Below are positions 4,659 through 5,256 of a stretch of DNA of 5,256 nt, one piece after another. Made by a program: the position numbers and the translations under genes. Source of the DNA: Brachybacterium sp. GTDB lineage: Bacteria; Actinomycetota; Actinomycetes; Actinomycetales; Dermabacteraceae. The stretch's first letter is position 1; each line of letters opens with the position of its first letter. The notes beneath the pieces are model-generated. The model worked only from the letters and a program-made list of their open reading frames with translations, did no database searches and was not told where the DNA came from. The stretch covers positions 1-5,256 of the forward strand of contig JAKDNE010000239.1 of assembly GCA_030451965.1 (NCBI GenBank), written 5' to 3'.

Positions 4659-5256
4659 GTGTCCAAGAGTGTCTATATCGCCAGCCCGGAGGGGATGACC
4701 GGCAAGTCGATGGTGGCTTTCGGTCTCCTCGAAGCTCTCGCCTCGCGGTCCGACCGCGTCGGGGTGTTCCGCCCCGTCGTCCAGTCGGGCCGATCGCGCG
4801 ACTACGCCGTCGACCTCCTCACCAGCCATCCAGCGGTGGATCAGACGTATGAGGACGCGATCGGGGTGGAGCACCAGCTGGTGCTCTCCGACCCCGATAC
4901 CGCGCATGAGCGGATCCTCGCCCGCCACCGCGAGCTCGCCGAGCGCTACGCGGTGCTGGTGATCCTCGGTTCGGACTACAACGATCTGGCCAACCCCACC
5001 GAGCTGGCGTTCAACGCCGAGGTGGCCGCGAACATGGGCGCGCCCGTGGTGATCGTCCTGTCCGGGCTGGACCGCAGCCCCGACCAGATCGCCGCTCTTG
5101 CGACGGTGTCCGTCAGCGAGTTCGGCGGGCACCACGCCCTGCCGATCGCCATCGTGGTCAACCGGGCCGACCCCGACTCGCTGGACACGATCCGCGAGGC
5201 GGTCTCCGCGAGGGTGCCCGGGGCGCTGGTCGCCGCGATCCCCGAGAACCCGGTGA
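4659..5256 (+). CDS. pta: Phosphate acetyltransferase, N-terminal part (partial, 3' end outside window)
   Basis: Pta interconverts acetyl-CoA plus phosphate with acetyl phosphate plus CoA in the cytoplasm, usually paired with acetate kinase. The visible 199 residues are the N-terminal BioD-like P-loop domain of long-form Pta (usual length near 700 residues). The opening KSVYIASPEGMTGKS (3-17) carries the degenerate P-loop, GVFRPVV follows at 35-41, and a hydrophobic strand ending VVNRAD begins about residue 165. The catalytic C-terminal domain would lie beyond the edge. The start is uncertain. GTG at 4659 gives the family-like short N-terminus and suits a leaderless mRNA from TATGCT, but GGGGAG is only one base away and too close to act as a ribosome site. 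ATG at 4647 is in frame, adds four residues and has AGGTG eight bases upstream. The gene is divergent from the importer operon. The Pta call rests on the N-terminal domain alone; another BioD-like protein is a remote alternative. Confidence 0.87.
   Translation, partial: MSKSVYIASPEGMTGKSMVAFGLLEALASRSDRVGVFRPVVQSGRSRDYAVDLLTSHPAVDQTYEDAIGVEHQLVLSDPDTAHERILARHRELAERYAVLVILGSDYNDLANPTELAFNAEVAANMGAPVVIVLSGLDRSPDQIAALATVSVSEFGGHHALPIAIVVNRADPDSLDTIREAVSARVPGALVAAIPENPV

Noticed and set aside
4296..5135. Minus-strand open frame of 279 codons opposite pta and through the intergenic region
   Set aside because: It covers the divergent promoter region and lies antisense to the Pta N-terminal domain; no motif or convincing ribosome site supports it.
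1..5256. CRISPR array, tRNA/rRNA genes, transposase or insertion-sequence ends, toxin-antitoxin or defence genes
   Set aside because: Looked for regular repeats, clover-leaf-like sequence and recognisable proteins on both strands; none seen. All long coding signal is explained by SURF1, the sugar importer and Pta.

Overview
The window is high-GC DNA with actinobacterial traits: GTG starts, codons ending in G or C, an ABC sugar-uptake operon without its own ATPase gene, and TANNNT-type -10 boxes close to start codons. It resembles Micrococcales/Dermabacteraceae-like genomes (for example Brachybacterium), but that genus-level guess comes from general impression, not a search.

Layout. (1) Positions 1-892, minus strand: the 5' part of a gene for a SURF1-family cytochrome oxidase assembly protein, whose 3' end lies outside the window. 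(2) Positions 985-4299, minus strand: a three-gene CUT1-type carbohydrate ABC importer, transcribed as lipoprotein solute-binding protein (4299-2971), then MalF-like permease (2822-1830), then MalG-like permease (1833-985). The two permease genes overlap by four bases (GTGA). The binding-protein and permease genes are separated by 148 bases holding several inverted repeats and a 12-base homopolymer (C on the coding strand). (3) Positions 4300-4658: a 359-base divergent intergenic region with the likely operon promoter, an operator-like inverted repeat and a leader able to fold into hairpins. (4) Positions 4659-5256, plus strand: the 5' part of a phosphate acetyltransferase (pta) gene, running off the right edge.

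How it works together. The lipoprotein captures a sugar or oligosaccharide outside the membrane and delivers it to the two six-helix permeases. No ATPase gene is present here, so the transporter probably uses a shared ATPase encoded elsewhere, as known for MsiK in actinobacteria. No glycosidase or LacI-type regulator lies in the window, so the substrate cannot be named. SURF1 (respiratory oxidase assembly) and Pta (acetyl-CoA/acetyl-phosphate conversion) are core-metabolism neighbours with no evident functional tie to the importer.

I see no CRISPR array, transposase, RNA gene or unknown multi-gene system. The most unusual signal is the C12 tract upstream of the first permease gene, a possible slippage site. 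The structured leader and intergenic hairpins of the operon come next.
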